64,000 nt of DNA from Hymenobacter mucosus (GCF_900188255.1 NZ_FZNS01000010.1:1-64000), one strand, 5' to 3'; positions 14,929 through 23,712 are shown, numbered from the stretch's first letter. The notes: generated by a model not told the origin, from the letters alone. Numbers and translations: made by a program.

Positions 14929-17051
14929 CAGGCCGCGGTGGCATAGCTGCCTTCATACTCAGTCAATAAATCCTGCAGGCCAGCCTCAGTGAAGGCCTCG
15001 TAAATGGCCTCAACAATGCGCTGGCTCATTTTTGGGGGCACAGAATTTCCAATGAATTTCTTCTGATCGGTAGCGCTGCCCAGTAGCACGTAGCCTTCCG
15101 GAAAGCCCTGAATTTTCAGCAATTCCTCGACCAGCAACATCCGCATCAGCACGTCCGAGAGGCCATAGACACGCATGAAGCGCCGAATCAGGCGCATCGT
15201 GTCGCTGTCGTCGGGTTGCTCTAGCCAGTGCTGGGGCTCAGCCCCGACAACTGAGCTGGCCAGGTAGTGATTGTCACCCGTCAGGAGCGTGGGGCCGGAG
15301 TTGTCCAGGCTACGGCCGACGTTGTTGAACTTGTTATCGAGCAACCAGTCCTGCGGCTGCACCACGTAAGGATGATGGCGACTGGCCAGCAGGGGAGGGG
15401 CGGGCGCGTCGAGGCTGGTGCCCACGTTATCGAAATTGGTGTTCATCACCCAGGGCTCGGCCCCAGCAATGCGTTCCGCTTCGGTTACGACGTGATGATC
15501 ATTCGTTAGAATGGACCCGGCCGGGCCGTGCACGGACTGATGGTTGTGCGCCCCGCTGCCATAGCGTTTGTCAAGCCAAACCAATTCCGCTTCCGTCTGC
15601 ACGACGCCCATGCGGTCGTTGCAGGTCAGGGCACCCGATGGATCTGCAAACCCACTGACGTTGTTGCCGGAGCTGTAATACTTGGTCAGGAAACCCTGCT
15701 CGTATTCAGGCTGCACCATGCTCAATGGGGCTTTATCCTGCCGGGCGATAATGGTGTTGCCTGTATCGTCGACCGACTTGTTGCCGCCGTACCAGCCGGG
15801 ATTTGTCAAAAACTCCCCCGGAAGGGCTTTACTCAGAAATTCGGGCTGCACTACGTCGGGCAGGAACCCACACGCCAGCGTCGGCCCTGGGCCATTGAGA
15901 TGCACCCCGGGATTTGGCTTACCGGATGGGGCGTTGCTACTACGCTTCAGTAGCCAGGCCTGCCGGGCCTCGGGCGTCAGCTGCACTCCGCCGCTTTCGC
16001 CGGAAGCGAGGCCCTGCAGGAAGGCTGTTACCTGTTTCATGTCGCGGCCGGCCACGTATTGACACAGCCCGGCATAAATGCGCTGGAGGGTTTTTTCAAC
16101 CAATGGATCGGCTACCTGCTCGCCCTTTTTGTTTGTGCGGGTCCGATTGAAAATGCTCCGCCCTTTCAAGTCCAGGCGCAAGCAGGGGCGCACCGGTAGC
16201 CACGGTTCGGTACCCAGGGTTTTGCCTCCTTTGGAATGCGTAGCCTCGGGCCAGCGCACCGGCAAGCCCACCTTGGCAAACACCATAAACAAGCGAATCC
16301 GCGACGTTCTTTCACCGTAATCTGCGGCATTTAAAAGCCGGTAGTGGCACACGTATCCCAAATCCTCAATGGACTGCTTCCAGCGCAGGAAGTCGCGGCC
16401 CTTGGTTCTGGACTCAGGAATCATAACCGGGGAATCTTCCCAGCATAGCTCCCCGATTTCATTCACTACCTGCCGCTGCACCGGCTTGCCGTTCTTGCGC
16501 AGCTTGGGCTGACCATCGGGCCGCAAGACGTCCTGCATCACCTTCACGCGGCGCGTGCATGGATTCCCCTGTTTATCGCGCTTTTGCACCAAGGGGCCCC
16601 AGGCCATAAACTCGCGTACGTTCTCGACCATGAAGTACAGGGGCTGCACGGCCCGGATGTACCGCTCCATGTGCTCAGCTAAGGTCCGCGAGTCAGCATC
16701 CCGGCTCTGGCCACCCTTGGCATTCGAGAAATTGGTGCATTCCAAGGATGCCCAAAGCAGCGCCGTCCGCACCAGCAGGTTGGCGTCTAACCTGGTTATA
16801 TCCTCAATAAAGTGCTTCGCCGCCTCGTGGTTGGCCTTGTGCGAGGCAATGGCCAGCGCATCGTGGTTGACAACCTGCGTAGTGCTTACCACTTTCTGGC
16901 CCTGATAGCGAGCCGCTTCAAAGCCGCTGGTGGTGCCCCCGGCGCCGCAGAACAAATCCGTGGCGGTAAAGAGCATCCAGGAAGCCATTGCCCGGGTAAC
17001 AATTTGGCGGGCCTGCCCGAACAGTGGCAGCGTTGCATAAACTGCTTGCAT
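14928..17051 (-). CDS. cytosine-5 DNA methyltransferase
   Basis: 707 residues. Motif I TDLFCGAGGTTSGF (31-44), catalytic-Cys motif IV ASLECTNFS (C105, with Glu instead of the usual Pro before Cys), motif VI FMVENV (E143), motif VIII ERTSRIRLFMVF, and motif X FIGNSVPP near the C-terminus. Where the target-recognition domain should be there are about six degenerate ~35-residue repeats, each with G.N/S-D-..-TL (for example NVGTSLDAPAPPLLASRHH and NVGRSLDNSGPTLLTGDNH). No partner endonuclease is adjacent, so it is likely a solitary methylase protecting the element. The start could also be at Met22 or Met26. Confidence 0.85.
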   Translation of the reverse strand: MQAVYATLPLFGQARQIVTRAMASWMLFTATDLFCGAGGTTSGFEAARYQGQKVVSTTQVVNHDALAIASHKANHEAAKHFIEDITRLDANLLVRTALLWASLECTNFSNAKGGQSRDADSRTLAEHMERYIRAVQPLYFMVENVREFMAWGPLVQKRDKQGNPCTRRVKVMQDVLRPDGQPKLRKNGKPVQRQVVNEIGELCWEDSPVMIPESRTKGRDFLRWKQSIEDLGYVCHYRLLNAADYGERTSRIRLFMVFAKVGLPVRWPEATHSKGGKTLGTEPWLPVRPCLRLDLKGRSIFNRTRTNKKGEQVADPLVEKTLQRIYAGLCQYVAGRDMKQVTAFLQGLASGESGGVQLTPEARQAWLLKRSSNAPSGKPNPGVHLNGPGPTLACGFLPDVVQPEFLSKALPGEFLTNPGWYGGNKSVDDTGNTIIARQDKAPLSMVQPEYEQGFLTKYYSSGNNVSGFADPSGALTCNDRMGVVQTEAELVWLDKRYGSGAHNHQSVHGPAGSILTNDHHVVTEAERIAGAEPWVMNTNFDNVGTSLDAPAPPLLASRHHPYVVQPQDWLLDNKFNNVGRSLDNSGPTLLTGDNHYLASSVVGAEPQHWLEQPDDSDTMRLIRRFMRVYGLSDVLMRMLLVEELLKIQGFPEGYVLLGSATDQKKFIGNSVPPKMSQRIVEAIYEAFTEAGLQDLLTEYEGSYATAA

Positions 17052-17056
17052 CCCCC

Positions 17057-17410
17057 TTAGCCCTTTAGTTGCACCATCCAGGCCCGCACTAACGCACTAT
17101 ACTCGACCTGGGCCCGGAAGGCCACCGGGCACGCCTCCAGCTCACTCAGCAGCTGCTCTCGGCTTAGCGTACGGCCCTCGCGGCAATAGGTGCCCTGGCG
17201 AAGCGACCCGATGGCAGCGCGGGTAGGCGCCGGCGTCAAGGGCTCAAGCAGTGTAATCGTGCTGCTGAGGCCCGCCTCCAGGAAGGTGCTTTCTCCCAGT
17301 TCCAGCCAGTCGGAACCGTGACGAAAATAAATGCCGGCCAGCGCAACATACGCCGCAGCTGGAACCGTCAGGGTGGCCGCCGGCGGGGCTAAAGCAAGGG
17401 AGGTAGACAT
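17057..17410 (-). CDS. hypothetical protein
   Basis: 117 residues, MSTSLALAPPAATLTVPAAA at the N-terminus, then a compact region ending AFRAQVEYSALVRAWMVQLKG. Only 5 bp upstream of the methyltransferase gene, so it leads the operon 17410-13708. Family unknown. Confidence 0.5.
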   Translation of the reverse strand: MSTSLALAPPAATLTVPAAAYVALAGIYFRHGSDWLELGESTFLEAGLSSTITLLEPLTPAPTRAAIGSLRQGTYCREGRTLSREQLLSELEACPVAFRAQVEYSALVRAWMVQLKG

Positions 17411-17436
17411 GGGCAGTTGGGATTAGAAAATAAGTA

Positions 17437-17460
17437 TTTTGTTGCTTTTTATACGCAATC
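17437..17460 (-). promoter_or_regulatory. repeated CGTATA palindrome (box C)
   Basis: Minus strand GATTGCGTATAAAAAGCAAC, 27 bp before the ATG at 17410. No box A at the usual distance. Confidence 0.5.
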
Positions 17461-17483
17461 CCGAATCTATAAGTTCGCCTTTT

Positions 17484-17501
17484 GCAACTAAATTTAATAG
17501 C
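17484..17501. promoter_or_regulatory. 18-bp palindrome family, site 2
   Basis: GCAACTAAATTTAATAGC with the symmetric core TAAATTTA, in the divergent region between 17057-17410 and 17512-17919, 10 bp before the plus-strand ATG. Confidence 0.5.
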
Positions 17502-17511
17502 GCTAATTTAC

Positions 17512-17919
17512 ATGAAAATCATTACCAAGTACATTGTTTCGGATTTAGTCGCAGCCTATCTTGCTCGCCTGATTATTGCTTTTCTAATGTCCTATTTGGC
17601 AGATACAGCTTTGGTAGACGTGGACTCAGCGTGCTGGATTTTGGACGTAACTATTATCGAAATTTTGGGAGAGCAGGCCCTGCACATTTTGCTGAGTCCG
17701 GAAGCAGGGCTGGGGGATGCGTTGGTAATTCCACTCGCCTACTTTCCCTTCCTTCAGCGGGAGCTGGCGCAACCCGAACCGGCCTGCGGCTGGGTGCCGG
17801 AAGGAAACGGCATTACCAGCACGGTATACTGGCCGGAGCTGGGCCAGCGCTGCTCGGTTAACCGGCTCCACGGCATGCACTTTGAATACCAGATGGCCAC
17901 CATGTACGCGTTGGCCTGA
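17512..17919 (+). CDS. hypothetical protein
   Basis: 135 residues from the ATG at 17512 (MKIITKYIVSDLVAAYLARL). The N-terminal half is hydrophobic and could be membrane-associated; the C-terminal half has three Cys. It stands alone on the plus strand beside an 18-bp palindrome. Family unknown. Confidence 0.45.
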   Translation: MKIITKYIVSDLVAAYLARLIIAFLMSYLADTALVDVDSACWILDVTIIEILGEQALHILLSPEAGLGDALVIPLAYFPFLQRELAQPEPACGWVPEGNGITSTVYWPELGQRCSVNRLHGMHFEYQMATMYALA

Positions 17920-17928
17920 GCCGGGCAC

Positions 17929-17958
17929 AAAAAAGGCGGACCGTTGCAGCGGCCCGCC
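17929..17958 (-). terminator. terminator after 17981-18277
   Basis: Hairpin GGCGGGCCG / CGGTCCGCC, then TTTTTT on the minus strand; also positioned to end 17512-17919. Confidence 0.7.
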
Positions 17959-17980
17959 CCTCAGCACTATGCCCGTTTCC

Positions 17981-18277
17981 TTACCGGAAAGGCATGGCCT
18001 CATACACCTGCTTAAAAGAGTGGCCCAACGCTTCAATAACGGGCCGCAGGTGGGGTTCGTCAAATTCACGGCCGAGCTGCACGCACTCACCCCAATCAAG
18101 GGTATTGGGAGTGGTGGAACGATCAATCTGCAACTGGCCATCCACGTCGAGGGGCATGGTCAGCAAGGTATTGTCGACAATGCAGTACGCTGCCCCGCTG
18201 GGTAGGTGATAGGCAATCAGCAGTACGCCCGGGCTCTTGTCTGACCCTTGCTGCTCAATGGAAAGTTGTTCTGCCAT
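17981..18277 (-). CDS. hypothetical protein
   Basis: 98 residues from the ATG at 18277 (MAEQLSIEQQGSDKSPG); the longer frame is a shadow of 18295-18630. Contains LLIAYHLPSGAAYCIVDNTL, which looks like a beta hairpin. Last gene of a three-gene operon (18805-17981). Confidence 0.5.
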   Translation of the reverse strand: MAEQLSIEQQGSDKSPGVLLIAYHLPSGAAYCIVDNTLLTMPLDVDGQLQIDRSTTPNTLDWGECVQLGREFDEPHLRPVIEALGHSFKQVYEAMPFR

Positions 18278-18294
18278 GGGGAGGTAGGCGTGGA

Positions 18295-18630
18295 TTAGGT
18301 GGAAGAAGTTGAAACGGTGTAACCGGCCGCCCGCGCCTGAAATGTGGCCTCTTGCCAAGCTCTGGTAAAGCAACCTTCCTGAATAGCGGCGCGCAACTGG
18401 GTGACGCCGGCAAAGCAGAACTGCAGACTGGTTTTTCCCAGGGGCTGCAGCAGCTGGTCGGCCTCGGTGGCAGTGAAGCAGCCAATGTCCTGGCCACTGG
18501 CCAGCACTACCGAGCATCCCGGCCGCCGCCGCCGACCGGCGGCAGCCGGGAAAATGTCATAGACGACGCCCGCGAGCTGATAGATCTGGCAATACACGGC
18601 TTGCCCAACCTGAATACTACGTGCTGACAT
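18295..18630 (-). CDS. hypothetical protein
   Basis: 111 residues beginning MSARSIQVGQAVYCQIYQLAG. Small beta-rich N-terminal part, basic RRRRPG loop in the middle. Starts 4 bp after the stop of 18635-18805. Family unknown. Confidence 0.5.
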   Translation of the reverse strand: MSARSIQVGQAVYCQIYQLAGVVYDIFPAAAGRRRRPGCSVVLASGQDIGCFTATEADQLLQPLGKTSLQFCFAGVTQLRAAIQEGCFTRAWQEATFQARAAGYTVSTSST

Positions 18631-18634
18631 AGGC

Positions 18635-18805
18635 TTAGTATTCCTGGTCAGCGGCTAGGGCAGCGCTTTCAAAATCGTCGGCGTCGCTGCTGTATCCCTC
18701 GTGGTACTCGTTATCCATTTCCCCGACCGGATCAAAGTTCCCGTACAGGTCCCCGTCCTGTTCCATATTCTCCGCCAGCGGGGTATCGGCTATCTCGTCG
18801 TACAT
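18635..18805 (-). CDS. very small acidic protein
   Basis: 56 residues starting MYDEIADTPLAENMEQDGD, with a net charge of roughly minus 17 and no strong hydrophobic core. First gene of a three-gene operon; a CGTATA palindrome lies 31 bp upstream. Such small acidic proteins on mobile elements are sometimes DNA mimics (antirestriction or anti-CRISPR), but here that is speculation. Confidence 0.5.
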   Translation of the reverse strand: MYDEIADTPLAENMEQDGDLYGNFDPVGEMDNEYHEGYSSDADDFESAALAADQEY

Positions 18806-18835
18806 AGAATGGTAGTTTTAAATTGCTGTTACAAT

Positions 18836-18856
18836 CTATGTATTTATACGAATAGG
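18836..18856 (-). promoter_or_regulatory. repeated CGTATA-type motif (diverged)
   Basis: Minus strand CCTATTCGTATAAATACATA, 31 bp before the ATG at 18805; GCAACAAAAAAC-type sequence (18862-18878) lies just upstream. Confidence 0.45.
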
Positions 18857-18928
18857 GCCGTTTTTTGTTGCTATATATCAACACAAGCAACTACAAACAA
18901 TAGCATAATTCTGCGGCTTCGGGTATCA

Positions 18929-18957
18929 ATAAAAAAGCCCGGCTCTGGGGCCGGGCT
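18929..18957 (-). terminator. intrinsic terminator after 18978-19397
   Basis: Hairpin GCCCGGCC / GCCGGGC then TTTTTTATTG on the minus strand. Confidence 0.8.
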
Positions 18958-18977
18958 TCTGTACTTTACAAGGGTGT

Positions 18978-19397
18978 TTAGGCAGCCACGCTCATAGCCT
19001 GCTGCCGCTGGTTGTAGCGCGCGAGGGCTTCAGCATCGCGGCGCTTCACCAAGGCCTTATCAGTAGCGGCCAGCAGTTCGAGCATGGAGGTTATCGTATG
19101 CGGCCGTTTCACGGCATCGCGGCCCCGCTGCTTTTCCTCTTCGCTCAGCAGGCTGGAGTTCGTGAAGCTGTCGAGCATATCATTCATCAGTTCTCCACCC
19201 TCGGCAAACCACTTCAGCCCCTCGCCCAGCCCGAACGAGCCCCCAATGGCCTCCGAAATAGCCGCGCAAAGCACTTCGGCCAATCGGTCCCGCTTGCGAC
19301 CTGCATAATACACGTTGATGGCGTAGTGGCGGGTCTGCTCACTCAGAACATCAGAGTTAGAAACCAAGTAGCGGCGAACGTTGCTGAGCATATCCAT
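18978..19397 (-). CDS. hypothetical protein
   Basis: 139 residues from the ATG at 19397 (MDMLSNVRRYLVSNSDVL). Helical throughout, with SEAIGGSFGLGEGLKWFAEG in the middle. Single gene with a terminator. Immediately before the start there is a run of ten C on the coding strand (19405-19414), an unusual leader. Function unknown. Confidence 0.5.
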   Translation of the reverse strand: MDMLSNVRRYLVSNSDVLSEQTRHYAINVYYAGRKRDRLAEVLCAAISEAIGGSFGLGEGLKWFAEGGELMNDMLDSFTNSSLLSEEEKQRGRDAVKRPHTITSMLELLAATDKALVKRRDAEALARYNQRQQAMSVAA

Positions 19398-19420
19398 GAC
19401 GAAAGGGGGGGGGGTAAAAG

Positions 19421-19450
19421 TGCTTGCCTTATATGGAGTTATACGGAAAA
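19421..19450 (-). promoter_or_regulatory. repeated CGTATA palindrome (box C)
   Basis: Minus strand TTTTCCGTATAACTCC then ATATAAGGCAAGC, 24 bp before the ATG at 19397. TTTTTTGTTGCG at about 19474-19485 and a box A (GGGGCGGTTGGGG) at 19516-19530. Confidence 0.55.
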
Positions 19451-19571
19451 TAAGCCCCCATCCGCTAATAATTCGCAACAAAAAACCCCCTTATTTAGCT
19501 TCAAACAGGCATTTACCCCCCAACCGCCCCTAATTTCTATTGCCGGTGTAACCTGGCCCGCCTAGATCCTG

Positions 19572-19684
19572 TATATTTGTCCAAGCTCATATCGGCGGTT
19601 GAAGGAGGTTTGCGTTGTAACTCACCTAGTTCGCTTACGATTTGAGGCAAAAGGCCACCGTGGTAACACGGTGGCCTTTTTTTG
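19572..19684 (+). ncRNA. candidate small RNA with terminator
   Basis: TATATTTG at 19572-19579 matches the Bacteroidota -7 box. About 70 bp downstream is a strong hairpin, AAGGCCACCGTG / CACGGTGGCCTT, followed by seven T (19650-19684). No credible reading frame lies between. This part of the 502-bp gap 19398-19899 is best explained as a ~100-nt RNA. No good -33 element was seen. Confidence 0.35.
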
Positions 19685-19798
19685 TGCCCTGAGGGGCCGC
19701 TTTATCTAACCCAGCCGACCTTGACTGGCCCACTCGCCCGGCAGTAGAAGCCTGCCCCGTTCCCACCTGGATTGCGCTTGGCAGTCATTTGAATCCTC

Positions 19799-19812
19799 CT
19801 TCTGATCAGAAG
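19799..19812. repeat. 14-bp perfect palindrome
   Basis: CTTCTGATCAGAAG, 88 bp before the lipoprotein ATG at 19900. Possible operator; nothing else recognised at 19685-19850. Confidence 0.4.
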
Positions 19813-19852
19813 TTGTGAGCCGTGTTCCGGAACCAAAAATCCCTCTAACTTC

Positions 19853-19870
19853 GCGACTAGAATTAGTAGC
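19853..19870. promoter_or_regulatory. 18-bp palindrome family, site 3
   Basis: GCGACTAGAATTAGTAGC, 29 bp before the ATG at 19900. A -7-like TAATTCTG follows at about 19881-19888. Confidence 0.6.
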
Positions 19871-19899
19871 AAATTGCGATTAATTCTGATTGCTTTAAG

Positions 19900-20505
19900 A
19901 TGAAATTCACTCCTTTCAACCTCACAAAAGCTATGCTGTTACGCCCATTTGCTTATTCCGCGCTGCTCTCGCTTCTGGCGCTGGCCGCCTGCAAAGATGA
20001 TGATATACCTGCCCCCGGCCTGCCTGAGGCAACCCAAACTGGTCAGAATACTGGCGGTGCCAAGGTCGACGGCACTGTATGGTTGCCGATTCAACAGTTC
20101 CTGCTTGCCGGCAAACCCTTGGAGGCTCGTTATGCCAAGTCGTCTACGGGAAACGAGTTGAACCTGTATTTCGGCCGCTTCCCCATCGAGCAGGATGATC
20201 CATTCAACGAAACCAGCATCAATCTGCACGTGCCCGATATCCGCACTGCCGGTACCGTGCTCTTCAACCAGCCAGCGGACCCCAGATTGACCACGAGCAA
20301 TCCCGCCTACGCCACCTTCACTTACGGCAAACCCAGCCCGGACCAGGTGCTCATTACCGGTCCCACGGCCACTGGGAAACTGGTGGTCACCCGTCTCGAT
20401 ACGATTGCCCGAGTTGTCGCCGGCACCTACGAGTTCCGTGCTCAGGCACTCTCAGGCACTGGCTCCGTGAACGTGACGGAAGGGCGCTTCGACCTGAAAT
20501 ACTAA
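19900..20505 (+). CDS. lipoprotein, function unknown
   Basis: 201 residues. N-terminal signal with lipobox LALAAC (Cys31) followed by an acidic KDDD sequence. The rest looks like a beta-sandwich domain with few charged clusters. It lies 24 bp upstream of the large esterase-like gene, probably in one operon, so it may assist that protein at the outer membrane. Confidence 0.65.
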   Translation: MKFTPFNLTKAMLLRPFAYSALLSLLALAACKDDDIPAPGLPEATQTGQNTGGAKVDGTVWLPIQQFLLAGKPLEARYAKSSTGNELNLYFGRFPIEQDDPFNETSINLHVPDIRTAGTVLFNQPADPRLTTSNPAYATFTYGKPSPDQVLITGPTATGKLVVTRLDTIARVVAGTYEFRAQALSGTGSVNVTEGRFDLKY

Positions 20506-20529
20506 TCCTCTTACCCTATTCCATTTTTC

Positions 20530-23500
20530 ATGAAAAAACTCTTTACCGGCCTTACCTTACTTCTCGGGGCGGCCTCAGCGCACGCACAAACATTTACTGA
20601 TCCGCGAAGTCAGTTTACGCAGTTGGTGGACAGCCTGATTGCGCCACTGGATAAGTCGCGAATTCCCGGTAGCATCCTCTATGACCGGGTGCCGGCGCTG
20701 GCCAACCTGCATCAGTTCAACAAGTATACCCCCTCATCTGCGTCTCACTTCTTTCAAAGCTACTTCGAGCTGCGCGAATCAGCTTACGGGCTTAGTTCCT
20801 TCACGCTGGAGCGCTCGGCTTTGCGGCCCCTGGCCGAGGACCAAACGACGGCTTCAACGTCTATGGGAGGTACGCTGCCGGTCGGCGTGCTAGATTACCA
20901 GTTCGCAGTACTCGATACGCTGGCTGAGGAACGCGGTACTATCCGTGAGATTGGCGGCCTGTATTACGATGGGGTAGGCTCCCCGTATCAAACGAACCGG
21001 ATAACGGTCGTTTCCCCCCTAGCTGACAGCGTGGCCCAGCAAGTGCAGCTGTCGATGCCGGCCATGTTCCAGTTCCAGAATACCAGCCGTACTGTTTCAT
21101 TCGGGTTGTTGCAGGTTGGCAATTCACAGTTTTACCTGAGCAACAACAACTCCACGCTGATCAACTTCCCGGGCACCGGCGTTCAGAATCTGTCGTTCAC
21201 GCTCTATTTCTCTGATGGCTCCAGCTCGATTGCGCAGGCCCGCGTCTATGTGAAGCCGCAGCTGGCCAGCCGCCCCAACGGTGCGGTTACCGCGCCGATT
21301 TCCCCCAATATCATCAGCGGTAACTGGAGGGATTACGACGGCAATACTACATACGGAGAAGGTGAAGCTATCAGCTATCTCTTTAATCCTCAAAGCAAAA
21401 GTGACGGTAAGCTTCGCAATCCACTGATCGTCATGGATGGCTTTGACCCGTCCGACAAGCGTAAAATTGACCGGATCTATGATGATTTCGCCCCGCTGGT
21501 TCCGGCACTTGAGGTTGCTGGAAAAGAACGTGACCTGGTTATCCTGAACTTCCCGAAAACTCTCCGTCGCGTAGATACGCCCAGGCAAAATACGCTCTAC
21601 AAACAGATTGATGGAGGTGCCGATTTTGTTGAGCGTAATTCTCTCGTGCTTGTCGAATTGCTGAACCGTATCAAGCCCCTGATGGCCGACCCGAACCAGA
21701 AGGTTTCCATCATTGGGCCCAGCATGGGCGGTCTGATTTCACGCTATGCCCTGGCCTTGATGGAGAAGAATTTTGCCAATTCAGCTAATCCGGCTACGTT
21801 CAACAATCCTTATTGGAAGCACAATGTTGATCTGTGGTTTTCTTTCGACGGCCCCCACCAGGGTGCCAACGTACCCCTAGGCGACCAGGAATTTATTGAC
21901 TACTTCAAGGGCATGTCAGAGTCTGCGGAAGTCAACGCGGCTCGTCTGAACTCCATTGCTGCAATGCAGATGCTGGTGACACACCGCCGCGACATGTCGG
22001 GCGGCAATTACCACATCCCGTTCATGCGCAACCTGCAGAATAATGGTTTACCGGGTTCGTTTGGCTACCCTACTCAGGTAAGGCGCGTGGCGCTTGCCAA
22101 CGGCATCATCAATGGCCAGATGAATTCTGCAGCCGGCAGCCCAGGGGCTTCCGGGTTGCAGCTGGACGTGGCCCGAATCAACGGCAATAAGCGCCGGCAA
22201 TTCTTCTACCGCTCAACCACGCCCGGAACACAGATTGCAGCCAACATGTATTTTTCCCCGGCTGCTGGCCAGCGGGGAACTGTATTCAACGGGGAAGCGC
22301 GTGTGATTGTCGCCCTGTTCAAGCCTATTGAAAAGCGTCGTGAAATTAAAATCACCAGCGGCTCCCAGGGCAGCTATGACCTGGCGCCCGGCGGCACGTA
22401 TGATTCGCAGTTCCAAATCAAAGACGGCACACTGAACGGCAAGCAGCTTCCTGGCATCGAGTTCCGCTTTACGACTGTACGGCCGCTTCACAGCTTCATT
22501 CCTACGGTAAGCGCCTTGGGCTTCCAGTACAGAAGCCTGGCGAACTACAACGGTACCGGCCAGCTGCCGAATCCCTACACCGACCTGTCTACGCGCGCTC
22601 TTGCCTGCAACGACGAAACGCCGTTTGACTCGTATTACGCCTACCCTTACAACAACGGCTCGCACGTGACCCTGGATGGGCCAGCGCAGCAGTTCGTTGT
22701 TCGCGAGCTGTTCAACGTCACCCAGCCGGTCACTTTCGCGGCAAGCAATCCTACCTCTATGTGCCCGAATGCCACCACGGCCCTCGCCATTGTAGGCTGC
22801 GGTCAGCGTCAGGGACCTATTACCTACAACTGGAGCCTCACCGGCCCGGCCGTATTCATGAATACGGGCACGAATTCCTCACCCAACGCGGACATTTATC
22901 AGAGCATCCGCAGCACAGGTGCCGGCACTATTACGGTTTCCGTAGTGGCCGTGCGCGCAGGCGCTGCCCCCAGTCCTGCCGCCACCTATTCGCTTAACTC
23001 CGTGGCCACCGCAACGCCACTGAATGCTTACGTCGTACTGCAGCCTGGTCAAGTACGTATCTGCCCGTACAACACGGTTACTGTTCGGGCTGATGGCCTC
23101 ACGGCCGGCCCTTACACCTGGACCAAACGTACCATCCGGCCAGGTATGACAACAACGCCGCAACGGATCACGACTACCACGCCCGAACTGCCCGTTGCTG
23201 TGCGCTACGATGAGGTAGAAGTTACCGTAACGGCTCCGGGCCTTTGCTCCGGCACCATGCTTCCACTGGAAACCATCTACGTAGGGCCGGATTACGACCC
23301 CAGCGGCGGCCGTACCATCTGCGACCCTTACACGTATGAGCTGGGTCCAGTCCCCTCGAATCAGTACCTGCAGGTAAGCACGCTCTCCTCGACGAATCCT
23401 GCTGAAGCCGCTGACGCAATGCGCCGCCCGGACGATGAAAATCCCCATGCGTATCAGGCGGATCTCTACAATGACCGCGGTAAAAAGGTCAAGTCCGGTA

Positions 23501-23616
23501 ATACCCGAAACGGACGGCTGCGCTTCGATACCCAGGATTTACCCAGCGGTATCTACCACATTAAATTCCGTCGAGGCAGCCAATCTGAGTCCCGCAATAT
23601 TGTAATCCAACACTAA
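20530..23616 (+). CDS. type IX-secreted esterase/lipase-like protein
   Basis: 1028 residues. Signal peptide MKKLFTGLTLLLGAASAHA. The central part is an alpha/beta-hydrolase: NPLIVMDGFDPSD, then the nucleophile elbow IIGPSMGGLISRYAL with S398, and FSFDGPHQGANVP. This is followed by about 300 residues of beta-sandwich sequence (VTFAASNPTSMCPNATTA and later). The C-terminus (GRLRFDTQDLPSGIYHIKF to the end) is a type IX sorting domain, so the protein is probably exported across the outer membrane. Substrate unknown; the fold suits an ester or lipid. Followed by a strong terminator. Confidence 0.75.
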   Translation: MKKLFTGLTLLLGAASAHAQTFTDPRSQFTQLVDSLIAPLDKSRIPGSILYDRVPALANLHQFNKYTPSSASHFFQSYFELRESAYGLSSFTLERSALRPLAEDQTTASTSMGGTLPVGVLDYQFAVLDTLAEERGTIREIGGLYYDGVGSPYQTNRITVVSPLADSVAQQVQLSMPAMFQFQNTSRTVSFGLLQVGNSQFYLSNNNSTLINFPGTGVQNLSFTLYFSDGSSSIAQARVYVKPQLASRPNGAVTAPISPNIISGNWRDYDGNTTYGEGEAISYLFNPQSKSDGKLRNPLIVMDGFDPSDKRKIDRIYDDFAPLVPALEVAGKERDLVILNFPKTLRRVDTPRQNTLYKQIDGGADFVERNSLVLVELLNRIKPLMADPNQKVSIIGPSMGGLISRYALALMEKNFANSANPATFNNPYWKHNVDLWFSFDGPHQGANVPLGDQEFIDYFKGMSESAEVNAARLNSIAAMQMLVTHRRDMSGGNYHIPFMRNLQNNGLPGSFGYPTQVRRVALANGIINGQMNSAAGSPGASGLQLDVARINGNKRRQFFYRSTTPGTQIAANMYFSPAAGQRGTVFNGEARVIVALFKPIEKRREIKITSGSQGSYDLAPGGTYDSQFQIKDGTLNGKQLPGIEFRFTTVRPLHSFIPTVSALGFQYRSLANYNGTGQLPNPYTDLSTRALACNDETPFDSYYAYPYNNGSHVTLDGPAQQFVVRELFNVTQPVTFAASNPTSMCPNATTALAIVGCGQRQGPITYNWSLTGPAVFMNTGTNSSPNADIYQSIRSTGAGTITVSVVAVRAGAAPSPAATYSLNSVATATPLNAYVVLQPGQVRICPYNTVTVRADGLTAGPYTWTKRTIRPGMTTTPQRITTTTPELPVAVRYDEVEVTVTAPGLCSGTMLPLETIYVGPDYDPSGGRTICDPYTYELGPVPSNQYLQVSTLSSTNPAEAADAMRRPDDENPHAYQADLYNDRGKKVKSGNTRNGRLRFDTQDLPSGIYHIKFRRGSQSESRNIVIQH

Positions 23617-23636
23617 CCTTTTCCCGCTTCTACAGC

Positions 23637-23680
23637 AAGTCCCGGCTAATCATCACACGATGAGGCCGGGACTTTTCTTT
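23637..23680 (+). terminator. intrinsic terminator
   Basis: Stem AAGTCCCGGC / GCCGGGACTT, then TTCTTTT, just after 20530-23616. Confidence 0.8.
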
Positions 23681-23712
23681 TACATCGCACTTGAAATATT
23701 ATAACCATATTT

